NCBI RefSeq assembly: GCF_008711285.1
Contig: NZ_VXDC01000001.1
Location: 310,001-374,000 of the forward strand
Reading direction: 5' to 3'
DNA from: Roseibium aquae
Lineage (GTDB): Bacteria > Pseudomonadota > Alphaproteobacteria > Rhizobiales > Stappiaceae
Length of the DNA: 64,000 bases
Each line of letters starts with the position of its first letter. The first letter of the stretch is position 1. Made by a program: the position numbers and the translations under genes. The notes beneath the pieces are model-generated. The model worked only from the letters and a program-made list of their open reading frames with translations, was not told where the DNA came from and did no database searches. Below are positions 19,086 through 28,358 of the stretch, piece after piece.

Positions 19086-21326
19086 ATGACATCAGCAACA
19101 CCATCCGATACTGAAGACGAACACGTCATCGCCAAAGGCGTGGACGAAGAACCGGTCGAGGCGAATCGGCGTCTGTTCACCGGCAGTTCACTCGCGCTCA
19201 TGAGCGTGGCCGGCGCCCTTTATGCGGCCTTTCATATGGCAGCATTGAACGGCATATCGATCTACGAAATTACGGGCATTCGCATCCCGTTGCTGCCCGC
19301 CTTCCCGATGGAGACCTGGAATTTCCGGATCGTCCACGTGGCGGGCGCGCTCATTCTCGGCTTTTTGATGTTCGGTCCGCGGTTGACATTTCCCGAGAAG
19401 GGGCAGGAAACCCCGGTCCTCGGCTATGCCGCATATGTGTTGATGGCGCCGGCGCTTTTTGCGCTTGGAATGGCCTTTTCATTCGCGGTTGAGATCAGCA
19501 ACGGCGTGATGTGGAACGGCATCGACGCAAGGATCCGCTTCAACGAGACCTACTATTTCGGTTTGCCGCTGATCATTGCGACCGCAGGCGGTATCGCTCT
19601 GTCCTGGTTCCACCGGCGCGAGCGGTCCGGGTTTTCCGCTCCCGACGTCGTTCTGAGCGTCTGCGCCGTGGCGGTCGCCACCTACCTGATCACGATCTAC
19701 GGCACACTGATGCGGAATTCGACCGGAACCCCGTTCGCTCCGATAGGGATTTCAATCGCTGCCGTGGCAGGTACTGCCCTGATCATGGAACTGACCCGCC
19801 GGGTAGCCGGGATGGCGCTTGTCGTGATTGCCAGCATCTTTCTCGTCTATGTTTTCATCGGCGACAAGCTGCCCGGCTTCCTCAACTCGCCGGCCATCAC
19901 CTGGCAGCGGTTCTTCAGCCAAGTGTATACCGATGCCGGGATCCTGGGGCCGACGACCGCCGTGTCTTCGACCTACATCATTCTGTTCATTATCTTCGCG
20001 GCGTTTCTCCAAGCGTCCAAGGTTGGTGACTACTTCGTCAATTTCGCGTTTGCCGCAGCCGGGCGCGCCCGGGGCGGTCCGGCGAAGGTCGCCATTTTCG
20101 CATCGGGCCTTATGGGCATGATCAATGGCACGTCGGCGGGCAATGTTGTGTCCACCGGTTCGCTCACGATCCCTTTGATGAAAAAGGTCGGCTATCACCG
20201 CAAGACGGCCGGAGCCGTGGAAGCGGCGGCCTCGACCGGCGGGCAGATCATGCCGCCGATCATGGGCGCCGGGGCTTTCATCATGGCGGAAATCACCGGA
20301 ATTCCCTATACCGACATCACCATCGCGGCGATTATCCCCGCGATTCTCTACTTCGTATCGGTCTACTTCATGGTCGATTTCGAGGCGGCGAAGCTTGGGA
20401 TGCGGGGCATGCGTTCCGATGAACTGCCGAAACTGGCGGTCATGGTGCGTCAGGTCTATCTGTTCTTCCCGATCCTGATCCTGATCTACGCACTGTTCAT
20501 GGGGTATTCGGTGATCCGGGCCGGCGCACTGGCCACCATCTCAGCGGCCGTCGTGTCGTGGCTCACCCCGTATCGGATGGGGCCGCGTTCGATCTTCAAG
20601 GCCTTTGAAATCGCGGGCCACATGTCGATCCAGATCATCGCTGTGTGTGCCTGTGCCGGGATCATCGTGGGCGTGATCTCGCTGACCGGTGTTGGCGCCC
20701 GGTTCTCGGCCCTGTTGCTGGGCCTTGCCGACACCAGTCAGCTTCTGGCCTTGTTCTTCGCCATGTGTATCTCCATCCTGCTCGGCATGGGAATGCCGAC
20801 AACGGCCGCTTATGCCGTTGCCGCGTCTGTGGTTGCCCCCGGGCTCGTTCAGTTGGGGATTCCTCAACTCACGGCGCACTTCTTCGTGTTCTACTTCGCG
20901 GTCCTTTCGGCGATCACGCCGCCTGTGGCTCTGGCGAGTTACGCGGCGGCCGGGATATCGGGAGCAAACCCGATGGAGACCTCAGTGACGTCCTTCAAGA
21001 TCGGAATCGCGGCGTTTATCGTGCCGTTCATGTTCTTCTACAACTCAGCCATCTTGATGGACGGGACAGTGGTGGAAATCGTGCGGGCGGCCGTGACGGC
21101 GGTTGTCGGCGTGTTCCTCTTGAGTTCCGGCGTTCAAGGCTGGTTCCTCGGCAAGTCCGCCGTCTGGTTCTTGCGGGTGGGGCTCGTGGCTTCGGCCTTG
21201 TTCATGATCGAAGGCGGGCTGGTGTCCGATGCCATCGGATTGGGGATCGCGGCCGTTGTCCTCGCCGTGCAGCGTGTAATCCATCCCAAACCCGGAGCCA
21301 CGGTTCCGGTGCGGGGCGCGGATTAG
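19086..21326 (+). CDS. TRAP transporter fused 4TM/12TM permease (TAXI type)
   Basis: 746 aa polytopic membrane protein. The N-terminal DctQ-like part (about 40-230) is fused to a DctM-like part (about 240-700). DctM landmarks include the segment GMINGTSAGNVVSTGSLTIP, AASTGGQIMPPIMGAGAFIM, GMGMPTTAAYAVAASVVAP and FVFYFAVLSAITPPVALASY. The fused arrangement is standard for TAXI-associated permeases. The C-terminal segment after about 650 has three further hydrophobic stretches (VVGVFLLSSGVQGWFLG and on), as in many members. It acts with the SBP encoded upstream; energy comes from a Na+ or H+ gradient. Confidence 0.92.
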   Translation: MTSATPSDTEDEHVIAKGVDEEPVEANRRLFTGSSLALMSVAGALYAAFHMAALNGISIYEITGIRIPLLPAFPMETWNFRIVHVAGALILGFLMFGPRLTFPEKGQETPVLGYAAYVLMAPALFALGMAFSFAVEISNGVMWNGIDARIRFNETYYFGLPLIIATAGGIALSWFHRRERSGFSAPDVVLSVCAVAVATYLITIYGTLMRNSTGTPFAPIGISIAAVAGTALIMELTRRVAGMALVVIASIFLVYVFIGDKLPGFLNSPAITWQRFFSQVYTDAGILGPTTAVSSTYIILFIIFAAFLQASKVGDYFVNFAFAAAGRARGGPAKVAIFASGLMGMINGTSAGNVVSTGSLTIPLMKKVGYHRKTAGAVEAAASTGGQIMPPIMGAGAFIMAEITGIPYTDITIAAIIPAILYFVSVYFMVDFEAAKLGMRGMRSDELPKLAVMVRQVYLFFPILILIYALFMGYSVIRAGALATISAAVVSWLTPYRMGPRSIFKAFEIAGHMSIQIIAVCACAGIIVGVISLTGVGARFSALLLGLADTSQLLALFFAMCISILLGMGMPTTAAYAVAASVVAPGLVQLGIPQLTAHFFVFYFAVLSAITPPVALASYAAAGISGANPMETSVTSFKIGIAAFIVPFMFFYNSAILMDGTVVEIVRAAVTAVVGVFLLSSGVQGWFLGKSAVWFLRVGLVASALFMIEGGLVSDAIGLGIAAVVLAVQRVIHPKPGATVPVRGAD

Positions 21327-21333
21327 AGAAAAC

Positions 21334-21367
21334 GAGAAAGCCCCGGACATCCGGGGTTCTCTTACGA
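21334..21367 (+). terminator. hairpin terminator after TRAP permease, repeat copy 1
   Basis: CCCCGGA CA TCCGGGG is flanked by GAGAAAG and TTCTCTTACGA, a stem extended by A-G/T-C rich arms and followed by T-rich sequence. A near-identical copy lies 196 bases downstream. Confidence 0.6.
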
Positions 21368-21390
21368 TGATGACAAGGCCTGTTGATCCC

Positions 21391-21496
21391 CTCATCCTGA
21401 GGAGGTCAGCAGGATCGTCTCGAAGGATCTGCAGCGCCCTTTTGTTTTGGCTGCCGATCTTTCGAGGCTTCGCTCTGCTTTGCACCTCAAGATGAG
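21391..21496. repeat. alphaproteobacterial-type long palindromic repeat
   Basis: About 106 bases whose ends are inverted: CTCATCCTGAGGAGG on the left, and CACCTCAAGATGAG on the right (reverse complement CTCATCTTGAGGTG). Inner segments CGTCTCGAAGGATC and GATCTTTCGAGGC are also inverted. The CATCCTGAGG/CTCGAAGGAT pattern recalls interspersed palindromic elements common between genes of Rhizobiales. It is flanked by the two hairpin copies. Confidence 0.65.
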
Positions 21497-21529
21497 CTAC
21501 AGGATCAGCCGCACCTTTGTCAGAAGTCT

Positions 21530-21563
21530 GAGAAAGCTCCGGACATCCGGGGTTTTCTCACGA
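21530..21563 (+). repeat. duplicate of the hairpin, copy 2
   Basis: GAGAAAGCTCCGGACATCC then GGGGTTTTCTCACGA differs from copy 1 (21334-21367) at only a few positions. It is also able to fold and has a T-run inside its right arm, so it may serve as a second terminator. The pair are direct repeats bracketing the palindromic element. Confidence 0.6.
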
Positions 21564-21652
21564 CTGGCCGCAAACGGATTTTTCCCTGTTCGCGAGAGCA
21601 TTCCAAGTGGCCTCACACTGGGTGGATCAAGGTCCTGTGGTCCTGAAGCCCG

Positions 21653-22576
21653 TCATTCCGGACGGGGCAAGAGTGTGTCTACCCGGACCTCGCCCGCAGC
21701 CGTTGACGCGGTGCCAAGGCGCTTGGCCAAGTGCAGCGCCCCGTCAAGCGCGGTCCCTTCCGGCCGGCGAATGCAGGCGGAAATTTCAGGGGCAAGATAA
21801 GGCCTATAGGCCGGACCCAACCCTCCGAGCAAGCACAGGCGATCGCCCGGGCTCCAAGCGAGGGCTTGAAGACCGCGGCCAATATAGTCGGCCCCCGATG
21901 CCATGAGATCCTGCCCATTCCGGTCGCCTTTCTCCGCGGCTTCCACAACCAAGGGGGCCAGCGCCGCCAGTTCGGCGGGCCGGGCGGCTCCGACAAACGA
22001 CAGCATGGCGGCAAGGCTGCCGTCGAACCGCCGCCAGATCGTGTCGGTCAGAGGTGTGTCTGCCACGATCCCGTCCCGGGCATGCAGGGTCCGTGCAAGG
22101 ACTGCTTTGGCGAGCCAAACGCCCGACCCTTCATCCCCAAGATCCGCACCATATCCGCCCAGGAAACGGGTGCCATCGGGACCTTGGCTGGCCAGAAACG
22201 ATCCGGTCCCCATGCTGGCGACAGCTCCGGCGGTCGACCCCAGCGCGCCAACTACGGCGCAGGGCCGGTCATCTTCCACCATGACCCGCGCGCCGGGCAG
22301 TTCCTTCGCGATCTGACGTGCCTGGGCCTCGTCCACCACCCCGGCCAATCCGGCATAGATGAAGGCCGACGAAAGGCGGTTGGGATCAAGGCCGGCCTGC
22401 GCCAGGATGCTGACCAGCCCGTCCTTGATGGTTCCCAGGGCTCTTGAGCGATCGGTATGAACGTTGGCACTGCCAAGCTGTGTTTCATACCTGCCGGTAT
22501 GCGTTTCCAGCGCGAACCGGCAAGTGGATCCGCCGCCGTCGATGCCAATGAAAAGCGGGGATGTCCAATCTGTCAT
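21653..22576 (-). CDS. BadF/BadG/BcrA-type ATPase, probable N-acetylglucosamine kinase
   Basis: 307 aa from the ATG at 22576 (MTDWTSPLF). It has an ASKHA fold: phosphate-1 loop FIGIDGGGSTCRFAL, connect segment VEDDRPCAVVGAL, phosphate-2 ASMGTGSFLA, GDEGSGVWLA, and the adenosine motif LLGGLGPAYRPYLAPEI. Short single-domain members of this family in bacteria are mostly N-acetylglucosamine or glucosamine kinases used in wall-sugar recycling. No sugar genes adjoin it, so the sugar is inferred from the family. It is followed on the other side by the palindromic repeat region. Confidence 0.75.
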   Translation of the reverse strand: MTDWTSPLFIGIDGGGSTCRFALETHTGRYETQLGSANVHTDRSRALGTIKDGLVSILAQAGLDPNRLSSAFIYAGLAGVVDEAQARQIAKELPGARVMVEDDRPCAVVGALGSTAGAVASMGTGSFLASQGPDGTRFLGGYGADLGDEGSGVWLAKAVLARTLHARDGIVADTPLTDTIWRRFDGSLAAMLSFVGAARPAELAALAPLVVEAAEKGDRNGQDLMASGADYIGRGLQALAWSPGDRLCLLGGLGPAYRPYLAPEISACIRRPEGTALDGALHLAKRLGTASTAAGEVRVDTLLPRPE

Positions 22577-22660
22577 CTGGGTGTTCCTAAGCGGCGGCCG
22601 CCACCCGGTTGGCCGGGCGGGCTGATAATGCGGACTTTGGACGCACGCGACCATCGATCA

Positions 22661-23305
22661 TCATGCGCTGCCTTTTTGGGAAATGATGAAGGGGCGGCCT
22701 TTCTTTCCGTTAGTGGCGTGGGTTTCACTCGCCAGGATGGCGAACCCGGCGGTTGCGATCGCAGCTTCCAGTTCGTTGGTGCGCAGACTGAGCAGATGCG
22801 GCGCCTTGCCGATGGCCTGAAGAGCGGGAAGAAGCGCGTAGCGGATCAACGGATTCATGTCACCGAGGCATGGGGTTTTGGAAATGAACAGCCCGCCCGG
22901 TGCCAGAAGCGCGTGGATGTGTTCGAGCGCCCCGGCAAGATCAGGAACAAGGTGGATGTAGTTGAAGCCGAGAACGGCCTGAAACGATCCCTGATCCTGG
23001 TCGACGGTGACGGCTGTTGCGACCTTGAACGACAGTCCCTCCACCGGTTCGGCGTCGGCCTTTTCCCGGGCTATGCGGATCATCTCAGGCGAAAAGTCGG
23101 TTGCCAGATAGGTCTTGACCGCACTGGCAAGGCGCAAGGCGGTGGAGCCAGTGCCGCAACCAAGCTCCAGAACGGTATCGTCCGGCTTGAGAAGCGCGCG
23201 CGTGCGGTCCAGCGTGCGTTCATAGCCAGCCGGATCGGAGATTTTGAATTTCGCGTACTTTGTTGAAATGCGATCCCAGAACCGGGGGTCTTCCGATTTC
23301 GTCAT
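22661..23305 (-). CDS. class I SAM-dependent methyltransferase
   Basis: 214 aa. Rossmann-like fold with motif I VLELGCGTGSTALRLA (residues 45-60), the acidic TDFSPEMIRIAREKA at the second strand, FQAVLGFNYIHLVPDLAGAL (motif II/III) and LLAPGGLFISKTP after it. It resembles the UbiE/Methyltransf_11 and 25 group, which methylates small molecules. The substrate cannot be told. It is 84 bases upstream of the BadF-type gene on the same strand and divergent from the caspase-like gene. Confidence 0.82.
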   Translation of the reverse strand: MTKSEDPRFWDRISTKYAKFKISDPAGYERTLDRTRALLKPDDTVLELGCGTGSTALRLASAVKTYLATDFSPEMIRIAREKADAEPVEGLSFKVATAVTVDQDQGSFQAVLGFNYIHLVPDLAGALEHIHALLAPGGLFISKTPCLGDMNPLIRYALLPALQAIGKAPHLLSLRTNELEAAIATAGFAILASETHATNGKKGRPFIISQKGSA

Positions 23306-23415
23306 ACTGCTCTCTCATCGTTGATACAGGATGGGGCACGTCAAACCCCGCAATTGACGGCTGGTGCGAAGTCCTATCAAATCGGCGGGCAAAAGTCCGG
23401 TCACGGAGACGCGTC

Positions 23416-25605
23416 ATGTGCAATCGGCTTGGCAAGTTTTACTTGAGCCCCCTGTTCTTGCTTTTCTTTTGGACCATTGTCGGCACATTTTGGCTGTCCG
23501 GACCAGGCTTGGCCGGTGAACGCCATGCCCTGGTGATCGGCAATGCGGATTATACAAGCGACACCCTGACCGCTCTCAAGAACCCCGCCAACGACGCGGC
23601 GCTGATCGCGGACAGTTTGCGCATTGCCGGTTTTGAAGTGGAATTGGTGCTCAATGCCGACCTTCGCACCATGAAGCGGACCGTTCGGGATTTCACGGAG
23701 ACCTTGAAGCAGGCTCCTGAGGGCAGCATTTCGGCGTTCTATTATTCGGGTCATGGGTTTGAGGCCGGCGGGAAGAATTATTTGGCCCCGCTCAACGCCG
23801 ATCTTCGGGACGAGATCGACGCCGAGTTCGAAGCCCTCTCGGTCGACTGGGTGCTCAATGCTGTCGAGGCCTCCCACGAAGGAGCCAATATCGTCATTCT
23901 GGATGCCTGCCGGAACACGGCGCTGACGCGGTCCGCGGGAGGAACGGCCGGGGGCTTCTCGCTCCTCACCAGCACGCCACGCGGGACCTTCATATCGTTT
24001 GCGACCGCGCCTGGCAGCACGGCGACGGACGGCGCCGGGCTCAACAGCCCGTACACCGCAGCCATTGCCCGGGAAATGCTCGTACCGGGCGCGTCCATCG
24101 AGGCTGTCTTCAAGCGCGTTCGCCTTCATGTTGTCGATGCGACCCGTGGGGAGCAAGTGCCCTGGGATCACTCCTCGCTGACCACGGATATTGTCCTTCT
24201 GCCGGATGCGGCGACAGCCCCGGCGGGCGGACAACCGGCAGGGCCGCAAAGCGAAAGCGTTGTTCAACTGGAGCTCCAATTCTGGAATGACGTCAAGGAG
24301 TCCAACGACCGGACGGAACTGGAGGCGTATCTGGAACGCTTTCCGAACGGCGCCTTCGCGGATCTGGCCAGAACCCGGCTGGCCCAAGCGGGGTCAGGTG
24401 CCTCGGGGCAGATCGAGCAGTTGTTCGCAAAGATCCAGAGCCGCTCGCTTCTGGTGGAGAATCCGCAGCGGCCGCATGAGTTCTATGCGAATGCACGGCT
24501 GAGGGAAATCAAGGGCGATTATCCGATGGCCCGGCAGGACTATCTGAAATATTTCGCTTTTGGTGAGCCTCAAGTCGACCCGCATGTGCGCTTTCAGGCT
24601 GTCTTGAAGATCCAGGAAGGGCGCACCGGTGCGCGCGAGGTCTACAATGCCTTTTCTCAAGGGCGGCGGGACCCAACGACCTTGTTTGCGGGCATTCTTC
24701 TGGAGGAGCGCGACGAGCGGATCCGCCGAATGGAGGCGTTCCTGACCGCTTATCCCGATTTCACGCCGGCCTACTATGAGCTCAGCCGGGAGTTTTCCGC
24801 TGCCCGCGTCGGCCAACAGTCTCTGGCGGATAAGACCAGTGAACAGGAGTTGTTGACGAAGTTCATGGAAGGCGTCGACGATGGGCGCTTCCTGCGGTAC
24901 TTCATCGACCAGCAGATGGCGGCGGACTGGCTTGAGGACGCAAGGACGCGCCTTGCGGCCTTGTCGGTTCTCAACACCGCCGCTCTGACCAACCCGATCA
25001 AGCTCAATCCCATGCGCTCAAACCAGGGGTGGATGGTCAGTCTGGCCATTGCCGACAGGGTCCAGGAAATCTTCGTCCAACTTCCGGACCAGGACTTCAA
25101 GTCGACCGGTTTTCTGGACAACTCCTTCGATCCGACCACAGGCCGGCCAATTGCTTATCCGATGTTCGAGCTGCCCGGAAACGCTGAGGCCATGGACATT
25201 GCGGTCAAATACACAGACATCCGCGGCCAGGAGCAGGGGCCATTCCCCATCCGGTTCAATCCGAATATGGCTCTCGTGGCCAGCCAGAAGAGCATTCTGG
25301 AACGCATGCCGAACGGATGGATCAGCTACCAGGACTTTGATGGCCGGCGGCTCGCTTATTTCACCCATCTGATCAGCTATCGCTGCGCCATTTCTGAAGT
25401 CCGTTATGGGCTCGACACTGAAACGCCCGATCAGTCCTTCGAGATTGGCGAGTGTGACCCGGACAATCCGCATGCTATTCCCAGCAGCGGACCCGGCTCG
25501 ACGGTGTTTACCGATATTCCGAAGCCAACCGAATTCATGTCGGTGCAACTGACCTATGCGGATGGCTCCCAATCTCAAGTCCAGCGTTTCGATGCCCCGA
25601 AATAG
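23416..25605 (+). CDS. secreted caspase-like (peptidase C14) protein
   Basis: 729 aa. The start at 23416 gives a hydrophobic signal or anchor (LSPLFLLFFWTIVGTFWLSG) ending near residue 34. The caspase domain follows: ERHALVIGNADY, LKNPANDAALIADSLR, dyad His113 in YYSGHGFEAGG and Cys165 in VILDACRN, then FISFATAPGSTATDG. A linker near 275 leads to FWNDVKESNDRTELEAYLER with FPNGAFADLARTRL, a repeat-like unit common after bacterial caspase domains, and about 350 residues with no recognised domain. Both catalytic residues are intact, so it is a probable Arg/Lys-directed protease, facing the periplasm. First gene of a signalling operon. Confidence 0.85.
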   Translation: MCNRLGKFYLSPLFLLFFWTIVGTFWLSGPGLAGERHALVIGNADYTSDTLTALKNPANDAALIADSLRIAGFEVELVLNADLRTMKRTVRDFTETLKQAPEGSISAFYYSGHGFEAGGKNYLAPLNADLRDEIDAEFEALSVDWVLNAVEASHEGANIVILDACRNTALTRSAGGTAGGFSLLTSTPRGTFISFATAPGSTATDGAGLNSPYTAAIAREMLVPGASIEAVFKRVRLHVVDATRGEQVPWDHSSLTTDIVLLPDAATAPAGGQPAGPQSESVVQLELQFWNDVKESNDRTELEAYLERFPNGAFADLARTRLAQAGSGASGQIEQLFAKIQSRSLLVENPQRPHEFYANARLREIKGDYPMARQDYLKYFAFGEPQVDPHVRFQAVLKIQEGRTGAREVYNAFSQGRRDPTTLFAGILLEERDERIRRMEAFLTAYPDFTPAYYELSREFSAARVGQQSLADKTSEQELLTKFMEGVDDGRFLRYFIDQQMAADWLEDARTRLAALSVLNTAALTNPIKLNPMRSNQGWMVSLAIADRVQEIFVQLPDQDFKSTGFLDNSFDPTTGRPIAYPMFELPGNAEAMDIAVKYTDIRGQEQGPFPIRFNPNMALVASQKSILERMPNGWISYQDFDGRRLAYFTHLISYRCAISEVRYGLDTETPDQSFEIGECDPDNPHAIPSSGPGSTVFTDIPKPTEFMSVQLTYADGSQSQVQRFDAPK

Positions 25606-25645
25606 ACCGCATGCCGCGTTTGCTTGCGCTTCGCAGGCGTGTTGA

Positions 25646-27577
25646 ATGAGCGATCCGGTGGCACCTGGGCGTCCGGCACGCGGGCCATGGTCACGTTTTG
25701 CCAGCGGCATAGTTGCTGTTTTGCTTGCCATTCTGGTCGCCCTGCCGGTCGCCGGCCGTCTGGATCCGATCCTTGGGGATTTCGCCGTTCTCAATCTCGC
25801 ACCCGATGACAGCGGGGCGCGGGACCGGATCGTCGTGGTTACCATCACAGAGGACACGCTGGCCGGCTTTCCCTATCGCTCCCCGATCGACCGCGAGTTT
25901 CTGGCCGAACTCCTCTTGACCCTCGATCGTATGGATCCGGCAAGTGTCGGCCTCGACATTCTGCTCGATGGTCCGAGCGAGCCTGCCAAGGACGCGGCCC
26001 TGCTCGGCGCGCTCGACACGATCCAGACCCCGGCTATTCTCGCCAGCGTATCGGACAGCTTTCTGACTGTTCGGCAGTCGGCATACCTGAAGGAGGTTCT
26101 GGAAGACCGGGTAGCCGGGTCTGTCGAACTCCAACGCGACGATGCCGACGGCATTCTGCGGCATTTGCCCAAGCGCCAGGATGACACCCCGCTTTTCACC
26201 GAAGCCGTTGCCGGCAAGGCATTTCCCGTGAGTCATTTCGACAACCGGATCCGCTATCAGGCGCATTCTGGCGCATTCGCGAAATATCCCGCACACACCG
26301 TTGCGTTTCTGCCGGAGGATTGGTTTGCCGAAAAACATGTTCTGATCGGTACGGATCTGCCGGGAGTGGATCGACATCCCACGCCCTTGGCGTCATTGGA
26401 AGGCGCAGCTTCGGGGAGCCTGGCCGGCATCGAGGTCCATGCGCATGTGCTCGCGCAATTGTTGTCCGGACGAACCTTGCCGGTGCCCACATTTGCGCAA
26501 ACCATCGGGCTGCTGAGCATCATCACGGTTGTTGCCGCGCTTGGGTTTTCGCTTGTCAATCGCCCGAAGACATTCTTTGTCTGGTTCGCGGCCGCCCTGG
26601 TTTCCTATCTGGGACTTGCGTTTGCCGGGATGCATGAGGGTGTCTTTGTGCTGCCCGTTCTTGGTCCGGCGGTGGCGGCACTGACCTGCGTTTTTCTGCT
26701 GGCGCTGGTCAAATGGCGTCATGACCGGATGGAGCGGGCCTTTGTCGTTTCCGCTTTTGAAAAATATGTCAGCCCGGCGGTGGTCCGGCGTCTTGCCTCC
26801 GGGGAGGTTCCGCTTGCCCTGGGCGGCGAAAAACGCCTGGTCACATATATTTTCACCGACCTTGAGGGGTTTACATCCCTGTCCGAAAAGCTGCCTCCGG
26901 ATCAGGTTGCCGATATCCTGAATGGCTATCTGGATGCGGTCTGCGATGTCGTTTTCAAACATGGGGCGACGCTCGACAAGCTTATCGGCGACGCTGTGGT
27001 CTGTTTTCTGGGCGCGCCGGAGGACAATCCGAAGCAAGCCGAAACGGCAGTGGCTTTGGCGCTTGAGTTGGATGCGACAGCCGAGCAATACAGGGCATCG
27101 CTCCAAAAGCGGGGTGTCCGTTTGGGTGTGACCCGTATCGGTGTGCATAGCGGGGAGGCGGTCATCGGCAATTTTGGAGGTGGACGCTTCTTCGACTACA
27201 CCGGGGTGGGGGACACGGTGAACACGGCTGCCCGTCTTGAGGGGGCCAACAAATACCTCGGATCCCGGATCTGTGTCAGCGAGGCTGTGGCGAGCGCGTG
27301 TCCAAACCGGGCCTTTCGCCCGCTCGGCGATCTTGTTTTAAAAGGCCGCAGTCAAGGGCTGCGATGCCATGAACCCTTGTCCGAAACCGAGGCTGAGGAA
27401 GACTGGGTCGCGGACTACCGCGAGGCCTTCAAGCTTCTGGGGAGCGGGAGCGCCCAGGCGCAAACCCTTTTTGAACGGGTGTTGAGCTACCGTCCGCAAG
27501 ATGGTCCGAGCCGCCTGCATCTCAAACGCTTGCGAAACGGGGAAACCGGCGCGACAGTTGTCCTGTCGGAAAAATAG
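25646..27577 (+). CDS. CHASE2-domain class III adenylate cyclase
   Basis: 643 aa. One N-terminal helix (GIVAVLLAILVALPVAG), an extracytoplasmic CHASE2 domain to about 280 (DRIVVVTITEDTL, GLDILLDG, GTDLPGVDRHPTPLA), three transmembrane helices (about 284-357), then a class III cyclase. Catalytic residues are present: metal Asp405 (IFTDLEGFTSL), adenine-recognising Lys445 and second metal Asp449 (DKLIGDAVVCFLGAP), and GDTVNTAARLEG with the transition-state Asn and Arg. A short TPR-like tail ends the protein. It should make cAMP in response to an outside signal. It starts 40 bases after the caspase-like gene. Confidence 0.92.
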   Translation: MSDPVAPGRPARGPWSRFASGIVAVLLAILVALPVAGRLDPILGDFAVLNLAPDDSGARDRIVVVTITEDTLAGFPYRSPIDREFLAELLLTLDRMDPASVGLDILLDGPSEPAKDAALLGALDTIQTPAILASVSDSFLTVRQSAYLKEVLEDRVAGSVELQRDDADGILRHLPKRQDDTPLFTEAVAGKAFPVSHFDNRIRYQAHSGAFAKYPAHTVAFLPEDWFAEKHVLIGTDLPGVDRHPTPLASLEGAASGSLAGIEVHAHVLAQLLSGRTLPVPTFAQTIGLLSIITVVAALGFSLVNRPKTFFVWFAAALVSYLGLAFAGMHEGVFVLPVLGPAVAALTCVFLLALVKWRHDRMERAFVVSAFEKYVSPAVVRRLASGEVPLALGGEKRLVTYIFTDLEGFTSLSEKLPPDQVADILNGYLDAVCDVVFKHGATLDKLIGDAVVCFLGAPEDNPKQAETAVALALELDATAEQYRASLQKRGVRLGVTRIGVHSGEAVIGNFGGGRFFDYTGVGDTVNTAARLEGANKYLGSRICVSEAVASACPNRAFRPLGDLVLKGRSQGLRCHEPLSETEAEEDWVADYREAFKLLGSGSAQAQTLFERVLSYRPQDGPSRLHLKRLRNGETGATVVLSEK

Positions 27578-27605
27578 AGCGCACTGAAAGGCCGGAGAAA
27601 CGCAA

Positions 27606-28337
27606 ATGCCGAAGATTTGTGTGTCGTGGCTGGTATTCATGGCCTTGTTTCTTGGAGTTGCGCACGCCGAGACCATTGTCGTCGCGGCGTCCGGCAACGC
27701 CGGTTTGGAACCTGGAACGAGGCTTGATGAAAGCGTGGCGATTTCCCTGCCCGCGGGAGCCCGGATCACCGTTCTGTCAAGAAGTGGCGCGATGCAGGTT
27801 CTGGACGGTCCCTATTCCGGTTTTCCGGCCGGGCAAGCCGAATCTGATCCGGGGCGGACCGCCGAGCCGCGCTGGTCCGCCGTTCTGGCGCTGGTTGGAG
27901 ATCCGGACGCCCGCTCCAATGTCATGGGCGCGTCCCGGAAGACCGATGGCGATTTTATCGTTCCTCCGGGTATTTGGCATGTCAGTGTCGACAGCTCCGG
28001 ACCCCGCTGCACGGAACCGGAAAACGTGGTGCTCTGGCGCAGGGACGCTGCGCGGGCGGAAGCCGTTTCCGTTCGCAGCGCCGCCGGACGGCTGACGGAT
28101 ATCGACTGGCCGGCGGGGGATCAAACGCTGACGCTGCCGTCGCCGTTCGCCCTGGATGGCCGGATGATGGTATCGGTCGGCGGCGACCTCCGCGATCTTG
28201 AGCTTGCCGTTGCGCCTGTGGATGTTGCCGGGGGGGCTCCAGGCGCCATCCTTGGATGGCTTGTCGATCGCAAGTGCAAGAGGCAGGCCCTGACGTTGAT
28301 CGAACGGGTGCATGCGGGAATCGGTGCAGGGAACTGA
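27606..28337 (+). CDS. secreted protein with a FecR/SH3-like N-terminal part, function unknown
   Basis: 243 aa with a signal peptide (ICVSWLVFMALFLGVAHA). The mature N-terminus, LDESVAISLPAGARITVLSR then SGAMQVLDGPYSG, resembles the short beta units of FecR- or SH3-like periplasmic domains. The rest is beta-rich with two Cys (Pro-Arg-Cys-Thr near 139; RKCKRQ near 223) that could form a disulfide. No catalytic motif is visible. Lying between a CHASE2 cyclase and a hybrid kinase, it may be a periplasmic sensor partner of one of them; this is inference from position. Confidence 0.7.
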   Translation: MPKICVSWLVFMALFLGVAHAETIVVAASGNAGLEPGTRLDESVAISLPAGARITVLSRSGAMQVLDGPYSGFPAGQAESDPGRTAEPRWSAVLALVGDPDARSNVMGASRKTDGDFIVPPGIWHVSVDSSGPRCTEPENVVLWRRDAARAEAVSVRSAAGRLTDIDWPAGDQTLTLPSPFALDGRMMVSVGGDLRDLELAVAPVDVAGGAPGAILGWLVDRKCKRQALTLIERVHAGIGAGN

Positions 28338-28358
28338 AAACCGGAAGGAGAGACCTGC

